Source: Candidatus Competibacteraceae bacterium (GTDB lineage: Bacteria; Pseudomonadota; Gammaproteobacteria; Competibacterales; Competibacteraceae). Taken from it: DNA of 64,000 bases. Shown here piece by piece: positions 8,029 through 16,629 of the stretch. The stretch covers positions 62,001 through 126,000 of the forward strand of contig JADJQQ010000002.1 of NCBI GenBank assembly GCA_016712625.1. The letters are read 5' to 3'. Each line of letters opens with the position of its first letter. The stretch's first letter is position 1. The notes beneath the pieces are model-generated. The model did no database searches. It saw only the letters and a list, made by a program, of their open reading frames with translations, and had not been told where the DNA came from. The translations under genes and the position numbers were made by a program.

Positions 8029-8862
8029 TTACAGCGCCACGCCGAGAATCACGCTAGCGGCCTTGATCACCGCCACTGCTGGATCGCCCGCCTTTAAATA
8101 CAGCCCGGCGATGCTGGTGTTGGTGATGGTGGCGGTGACGGTTTTGCCGCCCGCCAATTGTAGGGTGACTTCACCGTTGACCGTGCCTTTCTTGCACGCC
8201 GCCACCGTGCCGCGCAGTTGGTTGCGGGCGCTGAGTTTCAGCTTGGCATCGCCCGCCATGATGATCACCGAGGACGCTTTCACCAGAGCGTAAACCTCGC
8301 TGCCTTCCCGAAGGCCCATCTGTTCGACGCTACCGCGCGTAATCACGGCGATTATCTCATCCCCGTTACCGATATCCACCTTGACCTCGGCGCTGATCGG
8401 GCCGATGTTGAGAGCGGTTATCCGGCCCAGGAATTGATTTCTCGCGCTGGTTTGCATCAGTAGTCTCCGCAGGAACTTCGCCAATTCGTCCGCGTCGTGG
8501 ACTTTTTCGTTCACCCGGTCAAAGAAGCGTTGGTATTCGTTTTCCACGATCTGGTACAACTGAAGTTGCCGCAAGCCGTACTCAGTCAACCGACTACCGC
8601 CGCCGTGCTTGCCACCCACCGCGCCGACCACCAGCGGTTGTTCGGCCAAGTTGTTCATGGCGTTCACAGCGTCCCAAGCCGCCTTGTAGCTCAACTTGAC
8701 CGCCTTCGCGGCGTGGGTAATGGAGCCGGTCGCCGCGATCTGGCGCAGTAACGCCATCTGGCGCTGGCCGAGAATGGGCTGTTCCCGCGCCATATTCAGC
8801 CGGATCAGCCCCGGCCACAGATCTACCTCGTTTCGTCCTCGCATCGCAGGCGATGGCCTCAT
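8029..8862 (-). CDS. modE: ModE-type molybdate-responsive regulator
   Basis: Transcription factor of 277 aa: an N-terminal winged helix (ATGSITHAAKAVKLSYKAAW, matching the ModE pattern SGSISQGAKDAGISYKSAW), the GGKHGGG wing, then two TOBE/Mop molybdate-binding domains. The first begins at SARNQFLGRI and the second at SARNQLRGTV. With molybdate bound, ModE usually represses transport genes. The first ATG (8862) lies only 4 bases from a perfect ModE box and lacks a ribosome site; the ATG at 8844 matches the family N-terminus well. modA follows. Autoregulation through the box is likely. Confidence 0.93.
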   Translation of the reverse strand: MRPSPAMRGRNEVDLWPGLIRLNMAREQPILGQRQMALLRQIAATGSITHAAKAVKLSYKAAWDAVNAMNNLAEQPLVVGAVGGKHGGGSRLTEYGLRQLQLYQIVENEYQRFFDRVNEKVHDADELAKFLRRLLMQTSARNQFLGRITALNIGPISAEVKVDIGNGDEIIAVITRGSVEQMGLREGSEVYALVKASSVIIMAGDAKLKLSARNQLRGTVAACKKGTVNGEVTLQLAGGKTVTATITNTSIAGLYLKAGDPAVAVIKAASVILGVAL

Positions 8863-8866
8863 AAAT

Positions 8867-8890
8867 CGTTATATATTCTAGTATATAACG
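8867..8890. promoter_or_regulatory. ModE operator
   Basis: CGTTATATA-N6-TATATAACG is a perfect inverted repeat and matches the known ModE consensus. It ends 4 bases before the longest possible modE start, so ModE bound here would occlude the modE-modA promoter. Confidence 0.9.
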
Positions 8891-8965
8891 TTCATCCTAG
8901 TCCATCCTTGCATCACAAGGAAAGCAGGCAAGCTTTCACAAGCTGAACCGGAGATCGCACCGTGT

Positions 8966-9448
8966 TTAGGAGCGCTGGTCGGATTGATGCGGACAGTGTC
9001 GGGCGAGCCATTGATCGAGACTGTTGGCGAACGCCTGTTTGTCGCGGTTATGGTAAGGTGGCGGTCCTCCGGTTACAGCGCCCACTGAACGCAATACCTC
9101 CTTGAGATCGCGCAAGGCCAGCCGTTCCTGGATATTCTCGGCGGTATACATTTCGCCTCGTGGATTCAAGGCGGCAACGCCCTTTGTTACTAGCCGCGCG
9201 GCTAGTGGAATATCAGCCGTAATCACTAAATCGCTGATCTCCGCATGTTGCGCCAGGTAGTGATCCGCCTCATCCGGTGCTTGGCTGACCTGCACCGCGG
9301 CGAGCAGCGGCGATGGCGGCAGCGAAAGCCGGCGATTGGCCACTAGGGTGACTGGCAGACCGAGCCGGCGCGAAGCACGGAACACCATGTCCTTGACCGG
9401 ACCAGGACAAGCATCCGCATCAATCCAGAGCCTCACGGCTTGCTCCAT
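8966..9448 (-). CDS. YaiI/YqxD family protein (UPF0178)
   Basis: A 160-residue member of the DUF188/UPF0178 family, with the hallmark WIDADACP near the N-terminus, DLVITADIPLA in the middle and ALNPRGE. The fold resembles PIN-like nucleases and the aspartates could bind metal, but no function is established. I chose the ATG at 9448 because it aligns with family N-termini. In-frame starts at 9469 and 9517 would add a poorly conserved extension, and none has a clear ribosome site. It lies alone downstream of the divergent modE promoter region. Confidence 0.85.
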   Translation of the reverse strand: MEQAVRLWIDADACPGPVKDMVFRASRRLGLPVTLVANRRLSLPPSPLLAAVQVSQAPDEADHYLAQHAEISDLVITADIPLAARLVTKGVAALNPRGEMYTAENIQERLALRDLKEVLRSVGAVTGGPPPYHNRDKQAFANSLDQWLARHCPHQSDQRS

Positions 9449-9855
9449 AATTTTTTTGTTGGCGCTCATGTTCGAAGTCATGTGGCGGTTGCTAGGGCTT
9501 AACGGCGTTGAGCGCACGATTGAAATTGGGCCTCAGGCCGTGTGACGGCGATCGAAAGTGGCGTGAGCTTGACATGCGGCCAGCAGCAGAAGCAACAGGA
9601 CGCGCAGTCGCGGGGGAGAAATCCTGTCATGTAGAAGACGCTTCTCTCAAAGCGCCGTGTCCGCCTTGAAGTTGATGGAAGCTCGCGCCTGGCTGGCTAA
9701 ACCGCACCACCAGCATTGTAAGCGCTCTACCCAAGTCAGCAGCTTTTCGGGCACATCATTCAATTATTGCGACGCGAGGCTGCGCTTAGAATTCCACGAT
9801 TTCGGCAATTCATAGATACTTACGTAACCTGCCCACGGTATGAGGAGTGTTAGCG
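9449..9855. other. Intergenic region between the yaiI-like gene and the quinone reductase
   Basis: About 400 bases between divergent genes. Only short, unconserved frames are present. I see no repeat, RNA gene or strong promoter; AGGAG at 9844-9848 is the ribosome site of the gene that follows. Confidence 0.4.
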
Positions 9856-10836
9856 ATGAAAGCCATCGTTTGCCATGAGTTGAACGGGCCGGCCGCCTTG
9901 CGGTTGGAGGAGGTGGCGGAGCCGCGTCCGGCGCCGGGCCAAGTGCGCGTGCGGGTACGGGCCTGCGGCATCAATTTCGCCGATAGCCTGATTACGCGGG
10001 GGCAGTATCAAGTTCAGCAAGAACCACCGTTCAGCCCCGGTTTTGAGGTGGCTGGCGATATTTTAGAGCTCGGCGAGGGCGTCACTCAGTTTGCTGTGGG
10101 TGAGCATATTATTGCGATGGCTCCGCATGGCGGCTATGCCGAACAGGTTGTTGCGCCCGCCAGCCGCTGCGTGGCGATGCCGGCGGACATGCCCTACGAG
10201 CATGGCGCGGCCTTTCCAGTGGTATTTGGGACTTCCCATATCGCATTGTGGCATCGAGCACGGTTGCAAGCGGGGGAAATGCTAGTGGTGCATGGCGCGT
10301 CTGGCGGGGTGGGGCTGACGGCGGTTGCTATTGGCAAGCAACTGGGCGCAACGGTCATCGCCACGGCCAGCAGCCCGGAAAAACTGGAAGTCGCCCGCCA
10401 GCATGGAGCGGATCATCTGCTCAATACCAGCCATGAAGATATCCGCCTGCGAATCAAGGCATTGACTGAAGGGCGTGGGGCCGATGTGATTTACGATCCG
10501 GTCGGCGGCGACTTGTTTACCGCCTCTTTGCGCAGCATCGCTTTCGAGGGGCGGATTCTGGTGATCGGTTTCGCCGGCGGCACGGTGCCGCAAATCCCGG
10601 CCAACCACTTGTTGGTAAAGAATGTAGATGTAATCGGTCTCAACTGGCCCGCTTACGCGGAGCGCCATCCCGCAGTGATGACCGAAAGCTTCCAGATTTT
10701 GCTGGAATGGTATTTAGCCGGTGCCATTCAGCCTTATGTATCGGAGGTTTATCCGCTGGAACAGGCGGTGGATGCCTTGAATCACGTTGTTTCCCGTAAA
10801 TCCACCGGCAAGGTGGTCATTGCGGTGGGCAACTGA
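9856..10836 (+). CDS. NADPH:quinone reductase-like MDR oxidoreductase
   Basis: Medium-chain dehydrogenase/reductase of the zinc-free quinone-reductase class (326 aa). The N-terminal GroES-like part contains CGINFADSLITRGQYQ. The Rossmann part starts at VHGASGGVGLTAVAIGKQLG, a nucleotide-binding motif typical of NADPH enzymes. Zinc-ligand cysteine clusters are missing, as expected for this class. Probable reaction: NADPH-dependent reduction of quinones or of the double bond of enones. The start at 9856 has GAGGAG 8 bases upstream; a GTG at 9847 is rejected because it overlaps that site. A small membrane-protein gene follows after 3 bases. Confidence 0.9.
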   Translation: MKAIVCHELNGPAALRLEEVAEPRPAPGQVRVRVRACGINFADSLITRGQYQVQQEPPFSPGFEVAGDILELGEGVTQFAVGEHIIAMAPHGGYAEQVVAPASRCVAMPADMPYEHGAAFPVVFGTSHIALWHRARLQAGEMLVVHGASGGVGLTAVAIGKQLGATVIATASSPEKLEVARQHGADHLLNTSHEDIRLRIKALTEGRGADVIYDPVGGDLFTASLRSIAFEGRILVIGFAGGTVPQIPANHLLVKNVDVIGLNWPAYAERHPAVMTESFQILLEWYLAGAIQPYVSEVYPLEQAVDALNHVVSRKSTGKVVIAVGN

Positions 10837-10839
10837 ACG

Positions 10840-11313
10840 ATGGCCGCCGAGCCGACGATTCAGCACCTGGGGCGTATGACGCAGGCCACCGCGCAAGGTG
10901 GCGACACTCAGCTCAAGAAATTTCGTAATGCCCTATTGTTAAATAATTTTTATATTGTTACCGAGAGCGAAACACGCTTAGAAGCACGCCGACGCGCTTA
11001 TATCACCCAAGATGACTGGCCGATACGGCTAATGGTTCAGCGCGACGGCAAGCAATTCGATATCCGCTATTTTCTGTTCATCCCTTGGGGCTGGATCATC
11101 GGTTTGGTATTTTTATCGCTCGTGGTGTTGCCGTTCGCGGGTATTCCACGGGCTGAATTCGCGCTGGGCTTGGCGGCGGTAGTGGCCACGCTAGCGATTT
11201 ACAAGCAAAAATTCGATTGTCGGCCGGACGCCAAATACTGGCAGCGACAACCGCGCCAGCGCTGGAACCAGATCATGGAGCAACTTATTCGAGAGGCGTT
11301 CGGCCATCGCTAA
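10840..11313 (+). CDS. Small two-helix membrane protein, unknown function
   Basis: A 157-residue protein I cannot assign. A charged N-terminal half (about 1-85) is followed by two adjacent membrane segments at about 86-105 and 108-125 (WGWIIGLVFLSLVVLPF and FALGLAAVVATLAIY), then a basic, Arg/Gln-rich tail. It begins 3 bases after the quinone reductase stop, so the two are probably co-transcribed. Its 3' end overlaps the oppositely oriented Dnr-like gene by 29 bases, which could produce antisense interference. Confidence 0.7.
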   Translation: MAAEPTIQHLGRMTQATAQGGDTQLKKFRNALLLNNFYIVTESETRLEARRRAYITQDDWPIRLMVQRDGKQFDIRYFLFIPWGWIIGLVFLSLVVLPFAGIPRAEFALGLAAVVATLAIYKQKFDCRPDAKYWQRQPRQRWNQIMEQLIREAFGHR

Positions 11314-12034
11314 GCGGCGGCCCTTGGGCATTTTTAACGCACGGGAGTGGTGTGAGATCAAAGCGGCTCAGTCGGGCTATATCCGGTACAGTAATCCGCT
11401 TGCTTTTTACGGTGATCAACCCGGATTGGCTCAAGCTGTGCAAGATTCGCGAAAACGTTTCCGGCGTCAAGTTCAGCCGTGAGGCAATGATTTGTTTGCT
11501 GGCGGGCAGCTCAAAAACGGCATAGCCTTTGGCCGGCCTATCCGCCAGTTGGAGCAGGAAACCGATCACACGCTGGATGGAGGAATGCAGTGAATAATCC
11601 TCTACATCCCGTATCAGTCCGTGCAACCGCATACTCAGTCCGGCCAACATACGGCGGGCAAAGGCGCTGTCGTTATCGATAGCCGCGAAGATGCCTTGTT
11701 TGGCGATATACAGCAGATGGGAATCTTCCAACGCCTGGGTAAAGACCGGACAGGGCTTTTCCATAAACATGACCGCCTCCCCAAAGCTGCCCTTTGGCCC
11801 GATGATGGACACCACCTTTTCCTGCCCCTGCACTGAGGAGAAAGCCAGCTTGATCTGGCCTTGGACGACAACATAGAAGCCATCCAGCAGATCGCCCTTT
11901 TGAAACAGAATCTGACCTTTGTCTAACCTGACCTCGCGGGTTTCCGCCGCCAGATGGATAATTTCACTGGCGTGCAATTGCTGAAACAGCGGTAGGTCAG
12001 CCAGTAATCGAGCGATGTTGAGTTGCCTGCTCAC
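11285..12034 (-). CDS. Dnr-type CRP/FNR family regulator
   Basis: A 249-residue CRP/FNR-family transcription factor with an N-terminal cyclic-nucleotide-like beta barrel (about 12-120), a dimer helix (130-160) and a winged helix. The recognition helix PETFSRILH carries E192, S195 and R196, the E-xx-SR signature that reads TTGAT half-sites. The N-terminal cysteines of oxygen-sensing FNR are missing; only C95 lies in the sensor domain. This fits the Dnr/NNR group, which senses NO through heme. The perfect TTGAT-N4-ATCAA site before norC is an obvious candidate target. The C-terminal tail is longer than usual and overlaps the converging gene. Confidence 0.87.
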   Translation of the reverse strand: MSRQLNIARLLADLPLFQQLHASEIIHLAAETREVRLDKGQILFQKGDLLDGFYVVVQGQIKLAFSSVQGQEKVVSIIGPKGSFGEAVMFMEKPCPVFTQALEDSHLLYIAKQGIFAAIDNDSAFARRMLAGLSMRLHGLIRDVEDYSLHSSIQRVIGFLLQLADRPAKGYAVFELPASKQIIASRLNLTPETFSRILHSLSQSGLITVKSKRITVPDIARLSRFDLTPLPCVKNAQGPPLSDGRTPLE

Positions 12035-12417
12035 GTTGCTGTCCGACTTGTCTTTGTTGATTTAATAACCGCCATTGTCACATTTTATTTGAGGTATTAC
12101 TCAAAATGCTTTATGCAAATCAATGCATGGCGAATCTGATGTTCGGATTTAAACGGTATATCAACAATCACTGCCACTCGGTTGATACACAGCGGCCTGG
12201 AAAGCGAACCGTGCTGAAATCAACAATAAACTAAAACACGCCTACTACCAGCGTTGCACCGGTCGTCATGGCGCGCTAGATCCAATAGGAACTCGCCCAC
12301 GCCGCCGGGATATGGCATCAAGCAAATGGAAGCCACTTGGAAGGTGGTGGTTTCAGCCGACAAGCGCCCCACCAAGAAGTTAAACAATTACATCATCGAA
12401 AAAAGCAAATCCACCCT
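12035..12417. other. Intergenic region upstream of the Dnr-like gene
   Basis: About 380 bases between the Dnr-like gene and the 3' end of folE2. Close to the regulator is the palindrome TTTGAG-N6-CTCAAA (12088-12105). Nearer folE2 an open frame without a clear start or known relative runs to a stop at 12421. I treat it as non-coding or a remnant. Confidence 0.4.
12088..12105. promoter_or_regulatory. Palindrome upstream of the Dnr-like gene
   Basis: TTTGAG-GTATTA-CTCAAA is a perfect 6+6 inverted repeat lying 54-71 bases before the regulator start. The half-site resembles TTGA(T/C), but the spacer is 6, so it is not a standard FNR site. It may be an operator for this or another factor. Confidence 0.4.
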
Positions 12418-13275
12418 TTAATTCAAAGGATCCAGCGACGCTATCGCCTGGCTCCGCTCCTTGTCATGCTCGATCATGGCATAAGCGGAATGGTTATGAA
12501 TGGACTCGAAATTCTCCGATTCCACCGAATAGGCCGCCACCCGTTCATCTTGATTCAACTTGGCGGCAATATCGCGCACCACGTCTTCAACAAATTTTGG
12601 GTTCTCATAAGCGTGCTCGGTGACATATTTCTCATCCGGCCGCTTGAGCAAGCCATAAAGTTGGCAGGACGCCTCCTTCTCCGCCAGATCGATCAGATCT
12701 TCGATCCAGATAAACCCACGCGTGCGCACGTTGATGGTGACATGAGAGCGCTGATTGTGCGCGCCGTATTTGGAGATTTTCTTCGAGCACGGGCACAAGC
12801 TGGTCACCGGCACCACCACCTTGAGATTCATGGACGGTTTGCCGTTGCGGATTTCACCGATGAGTGCCACCTCATAATCCATCAAGCTTTGAACGCCCGA
12901 CACAGGCGCCGCCTTGGTAATGAAATAGGGGAAGCTCATTTCGACATGTCCCGCTTCGGCTTCCAGCCGGTTGGTCATCTCGGTAAGTATGCCTTTGAAG
13001 GAATCGACCGAAATTTCGCGTCCGGGGATATTTAGAATCTCCACGAAACGCGACATGTGGGTGCCCTTGAAATTGTGCGGTAGGTTCACGTACATGTTAA
13101 ATGTGGCGATTGTGTGCTGTTCGCCCGCGCTGCGGTCGCGCACTTTGACTGGATGGCGGATATCCTTGATGCCCACCTTGTTGATCGCCAGTTGGCGGGT
13201 ATCGGCACTGTTCTGAACGTCGGGAATATGAACTACCGAGCATCCAGCCGCGGAATTCACGGTCAATGGCTTCAT
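12418..13275 (-). CDS. folE2: GTP cyclohydrolase FolE2
   Basis: Type IB GTP cyclohydrolase (285 aa), which converts GTP to dihydroneopterin triphosphate for folate and queuosine synthesis. It has the family TSLCPCSK motif with the catalytic cysteine, GAHNQRSHV, and ENPKFVEDVVRD. Unlike zinc-dependent FolE, FolE2 can use other metals and is often switched on when zinc is short; I see no clear Zur site upstream. The gene stands alone between two gaps, with the dxs group ending upstream on the same strand. Confidence 0.96.
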   Translation of the reverse strand: MKPLTVNSAAGCSVVHIPDVQNSADTRQLAINKVGIKDIRHPVKVRDRSAGEQHTIATFNMYVNLPHNFKGTHMSRFVEILNIPGREISVDSFKGILTEMTNRLEAEAGHVEMSFPYFITKAAPVSGVQSLMDYEVALIGEIRNGKPSMNLKVVVPVTSLCPCSKKISKYGAHNQRSHVTINVRTRGFIWIEDLIDLAEKEASCQLYGLLKRPDEKYVTEHAYENPKFVEDVVRDIAAKLNQDERVAAYSVESENFESIHNHSAYAMIEHDKERSQAIASLDPLN

Positions 13276-13413
13276 GCAATCCTCTCAGCAGCGCGTGTGC
13301 GCTTTCACTCAAGATCAATAGCCTTACACCGCTCCAATCGGTCGCGGTGGCTTCAAACATTATGCTTTGGATGATTAATCCAGCGGTTAATTCCCGATAA
13401 TATCACTCGGCTA

Positions 13414-15357
13414 TTAGCGAGGGACAGCCGTGGAACCGCCAAACCCCCACTCTGCCAGTTGCTGGAGCACCGTATCGGCATCCAGCCCGCATTCAGCCAG
13501 CAACTCGCCCCGCTCACCCTGCTCCACAAAATGATCCGGCAACCCAATGTTACGCACCGGCGTCTGAATGCCGCGCGCCGCCAGACATTCGTTGACCGCG
13601 CCGCCAGCGCCGCCAGCGACCACATTCTCCTCCAAGGTCACCAAGCAGTCGTGCTCAGCGGCCATTTGCACTAAGGTCGCTTCATCCAGCGGTTTTACAA
13701 ACCGCATATTGACGACCGTCGCATTCAGACACCGCGCCACCGCCTCAGCGACATCGACCATGCTGCCGAAAGCCAGCAAGGCGAGATGGTCGCCTCGGCG
13801 ACGAATCTCCGCCTTTCCGACGGGCAATGCTCGCATCTCCCGCTGCGGGGTCGCGCCGCAACCCTTGCCGCGCGGATAGCGCACCGCCGCTGGCTGGTTC
13901 AACTGGAAGCCGGTATAGAGCATCTGTCGGCATTCGTTCTCGTCAGCCGGCGCCATCACCACTAGATTCGGAATGCACCGCAAAAAACTGTAATCGAAAT
14001 TGCCGGCATGGGTCGATCCGTCCGGACCCACCACTCCGGCCCGGTCGATGGCGAACAGCACTGGCAAGTTTTGGATAGCGACATCGTGGATCAATTGATC
14101 GTAGGCGCGTTGCAGGAAGGTCGAATAAATAGCCACCACCGGCTTGAGGCCGTCGCAGGCCAAGCCCGCCGCCAGCGTCACCGCATGTTGTTCGGCGATG
14201 GCGACATCGAAATAGCGGTCGGGAAACCGTTCCGAGAACTCCACTAACCCGGAGCCCTCCCGCATCGCCGGGGTGATGCCAATCAACCGCTCATCCTGTT
14301 CGGCCATGTCGCACAACCAGTCCCCGAAAACTTGGGTGTAGGTCGGTCCGCCGCCAGACTTGGCCGGCTTGAGGCCGCAAGCGGGATCGAAAGCGCTGAC
14401 GCCGTGATAGCCCACCGGCTCGTCTTCCGCCAACTTGTAACCTTTACCCTTGCGGGTGACGACATGCAGCAAGCGCGGGCCGTCGAGCATTCGCAAGTTG
14501 CGCAGGGCTTGTACTAGCGTCGGCAAATCGTGGCCGTCGACCGGCCCAAAATAGTTGAAGCCCAATTCCTCAAACAGCGTGCCGACCGGGGCGAACATAC
14601 CCTTGACGTGCTCCTCGGCGCGGCGGGCCACTTCAAGCATCGGGGGGACATGACTCAGCACTTTCTTGCCGCCCTCCCGCATGCTGGAAAAAAAGCGGCT
14701 CGATAGCAGCGTGGTGAGATGGGCTGACAGCGCGCCCACGTTCGGCGATATCGACATGTCATTGTCGTTGAGCACCACCAGCAAATCGCTTTTGAGATGG
14801 CCCGCATGATTGAGCGCCTCGAAAGCCATGCCGGCGGTCATGGCGCCATCGCCGATCACCGCCACAACCTTGCGCTCCGAACCCACCCGTTCGGCGGCGA
14901 TCACCATGCCCAGCGCGGCGCTCAACGAGGTGCTGGAATGGCCGACGCCGAAGGTGTCGTAGGCGCTCTCGCTCCGCTTGGGAAATCCGGCAATACCATT
15001 CTTACGCCGCAAGGTCTCCATGCGGGTACGGCGTCCAGTTAAAATCTTGTGGGGATAAGTCTGGTGCCCCACGTCCCAGACCAGCCGATCTTCGGGAGTA
15101 TTGAAGATATAGTGCAGCGCGATGGTCAGCTCGACCGTACCGAGGTTGGCGGCAAAATGCCCACCGGTTTTCGCCACGGCCTGAATCAGGAATTCACGCA
15201 GCTCGCAGGCCAGCGCCGGCAACCGCGATTCCGGCAATTTACGCAGATCCAGCGGCGTGTCGATCTGTTCCAGTAACGGAAAGACGGTTCCAGTCGTCAT
15301 CGCGGCAAAGTTCGTACCAGTGAGTGGAAGAATCGGGGAGGAAGTGAGCGCAGTCAT
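13414..15357 (-). CDS. dxs: 1-deoxy-D-xylulose-5-phosphate synthase
   Basis: First enzyme of the MEP isoprenoid pathway: a thiamine-diphosphate enzyme joining pyruvate and glyceraldehyde 3-phosphate. The product is 647 aa from the ATG at 15357. Visible motifs are GHQTYPHKILTGR, the TPP motif GDGAMTAGMAFEALN with NDNDMSIS, and DRAGVVGPDGSTHAG in the C-terminal half. Other in-frame starts lie at 15405 (would overlap ispA by 17 bases) and 15300 (closest to the usual N-terminus); none has a strong ribosome site. It ends the xseB-ispA-dxs operon, a conserved gammaproteobacterial order. Confidence 0.96.
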   Translation of the reverse strand: MTALTSSPILPLTGTNFAAMTTGTVFPLLEQIDTPLDLRKLPESRLPALACELREFLIQAVAKTGGHFAANLGTVELTIALHYIFNTPEDRLVWDVGHQTYPHKILTGRRTRMETLRRKNGIAGFPKRSESAYDTFGVGHSSTSLSAALGMVIAAERVGSERKVVAVIGDGAMTAGMAFEALNHAGHLKSDLLVVLNDNDMSISPNVGALSAHLTTLLSSRFFSSMREGGKKVLSHVPPMLEVARRAEEHVKGMFAPVGTLFEELGFNYFGPVDGHDLPTLVQALRNLRMLDGPRLLHVVTRKGKGYKLAEDEPVGYHGVSAFDPACGLKPAKSGGGPTYTQVFGDWLCDMAEQDERLIGITPAMREGSGLVEFSERFPDRYFDVAIAEQHAVTLAAGLACDGLKPVVAIYSTFLQRAYDQLIHDVAIQNLPVLFAIDRAGVVGPDGSTHAGNFDYSFLRCIPNLVVMAPADENECRQMLYTGFQLNQPAAVRYPRGKGCGATPQREMRALPVGKAEIRRRGDHLALLAFGSMVDVAEAVARCLNATVVNMRFVKPLDEATLVQMAAEHDCLVTLEENVVAGGAGGAVNECLAARGIQTPVRNIGLPDHFVEQGERGELLAECGLDADTVLQQLAEWGFGGSTAVPR

Positions 15358-15388
15358 GACGCTATGATTGATCGGAGTCGCATCGGCT

Positions 15389-16285
15389 TCAATAGGCCCG
15401 TTCAACGATATAGTTGGCGATCCAACGCAGCGTCTCCGCTTCAGATCCCAGCGGTTCCAAACTGGTCAAGGCGTCTTGGCAGAGTAGTCGCGCGTGTTCG
15501 CGAGCCCCGTCTAACCCTAACAGCCCTGGATAGGTTGGCTTATCGAGCGCTTGATCCGATCCGGTCATTTTCCCCAAGGTTGCGGCATCACCGATCACAT
15601 CGAGGATATCGTCCCGAATTTGAAAGGCCAAGCCGATGCATTTGGCATAATGATCCAAGCGCTCCAGCAAGACGGGATCAACCCGCGACTGGCTCAACGC
15701 GCCCAACAACACGCTGGCGCGGATCAGGGCGCCGGTCTTGTGGATATGCATGTTCTCCAGTTCGGCCAAGCTCAGTTCTTGGCCGACCGCCGCCAAATCG
15801 ATCGCCTGGCCGCCCACCATGCCGCGCGATCCAGCGGCCCGCGCCAGCACCTCCAGCATCCGCAACCGAAGCGCCGGCTTCAAGGCGACCGCCGTATCCT
15901 GGCTCAGCAATTGAAACGCCAACGCCTGCAACGCGTCGCCCGCCAAGATTGCCAGCGCCTCCCCAAAGGCTTTATGGCACGTCGGCTTGCCGTGGCGGAG
16001 ATCGTCGTTGTCCATCGCTGGCAAATCATCGTGAATCAAAGAGTAGGCGTGAATGAATTCCACCGCGCAGGCGGGGTCGTCCAAGGCGGCCAAGGGAGCG
16101 CCGACCACCGCGCCGGCCGAGTAGACCAAGATCGGCCGGATGCGCTTACCGCCGCCCAACACAGCGTAACGCATGGCCTGATGTAAATCGCCGGGATGGA
16201 GATCAACCGCTGGCAATCGTTGGTCGAGCGCTCGCTCGACCTGAACTTGATATTGTTTGATGGTGTCCTCGGTCATAACCGTCAA
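15389..16285 (-). CDS. ispA: Farnesyl/geranyl diphosphate synthase IspA
   Basis: Short-chain trans-prenyl diphosphate synthase (298 aa) that condenses isopentenyl diphosphate with allylic substrates to make farnesyl diphosphate. The first Asp-rich motif is DDLPAMDND and the second is FQIRDDILD. GGKRIRP near the N-terminus binds diphosphate. The start overlaps the xseB stop by 4 bases, so translation is probably coupled. dxs follows directly, placing precursor synthesis and prenyl elongation in one transcript. Confidence 0.96.
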   Translation of the reverse strand: MTVMTEDTIKQYQVQVERALDQRLPAVDLHPGDLHQAMRYAVLGGGKRIRPILVYSAGAVVGAPLAALDDPACAVEFIHAYSLIHDDLPAMDNDDLRHGKPTCHKAFGEALAILAGDALQALAFQLLSQDTAVALKPALRLRMLEVLARAAGSRGMVGGQAIDLAAVGQELSLAELENMHIHKTGALIRASVLLGALSQSRVDPVLLERLDHYAKCIGLAFQIRDDILDVIGDAATLGKMTGSDQALDKPTYPGLLGLDGAREHARLLCQDALTSLEPLGSEAETLRWIANYIVERAY

Positions 16286-16524
16286 TCCGCCGGCTCCCCA
16301 AAGGGTAAGATTTCCAGCGCGCCATCCCGTTCGATCAGTTGGGCCACTTTTTGTTCAGCGGCTTGCAAGGCATTTTGACAGCTTCGTACCAAGCCAACCC
16401 CTTGTTCGAAGCGCTGCAACGCGTCTTCCAATGTCAGTTCGCCCTGTTCAAGTTGCCCGACCAAAGTTTCCAATTCCGCCAATGCGGTTTCAAAGGGAAT
16501 AGGGGGATGTTTCTTGACCGTCAT
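16282..16524 (-). CDS. xseB: Exodeoxyribonuclease VII small subunit
   Basis: An 80-residue helical protein with the XseB signature FETALAELETLVGQLEQGELTLEDAL followed by FEQGVGLVRSCQ (shown as two pieces of one conserved helix pair). It binds the large subunit XseA to form exonuclease VII, which degrades single-stranded DNA. xseA is not in the window. The 4-base overlap with ispA and the xseB-ispA-dxs order are conserved in gammaproteobacteria. Confidence 0.95.
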   Translation of the reverse strand: MTVKKHPPIPFETALAELETLVGQLEQGELTLEDALQRFEQGVGLVRSCQNALQAAEQKVAQLIERDGALEILPFGEPAD

Positions 16525-16629
16525 TCCTGCCCATCCTGCCGAGGTGAGCGCTTACGTTACCCCGCGGCTGGCAAACGGTCAATTTTGTGGCCCGTCTTAC
16601 CAAGGATATCCGAGACAGTCCGGTTTTGA

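Noticed and set aside
12088..12105. Second FNR/Dnr site before the regulator gene
   Set aside because: The half-sites look similar but the spacer is 6 and not 4, so it is recorded only as a palindrome.
12310..12421. Possible gene remnant ending at 12421
   Set aside because: The frame has no start codon with a ribosome site and matches no family I know; it also overlaps the folE2 stop.
12337..13035. 232-residue frame antisense to folE2
   Set aside because: A shadow of folE2 with no independent support.
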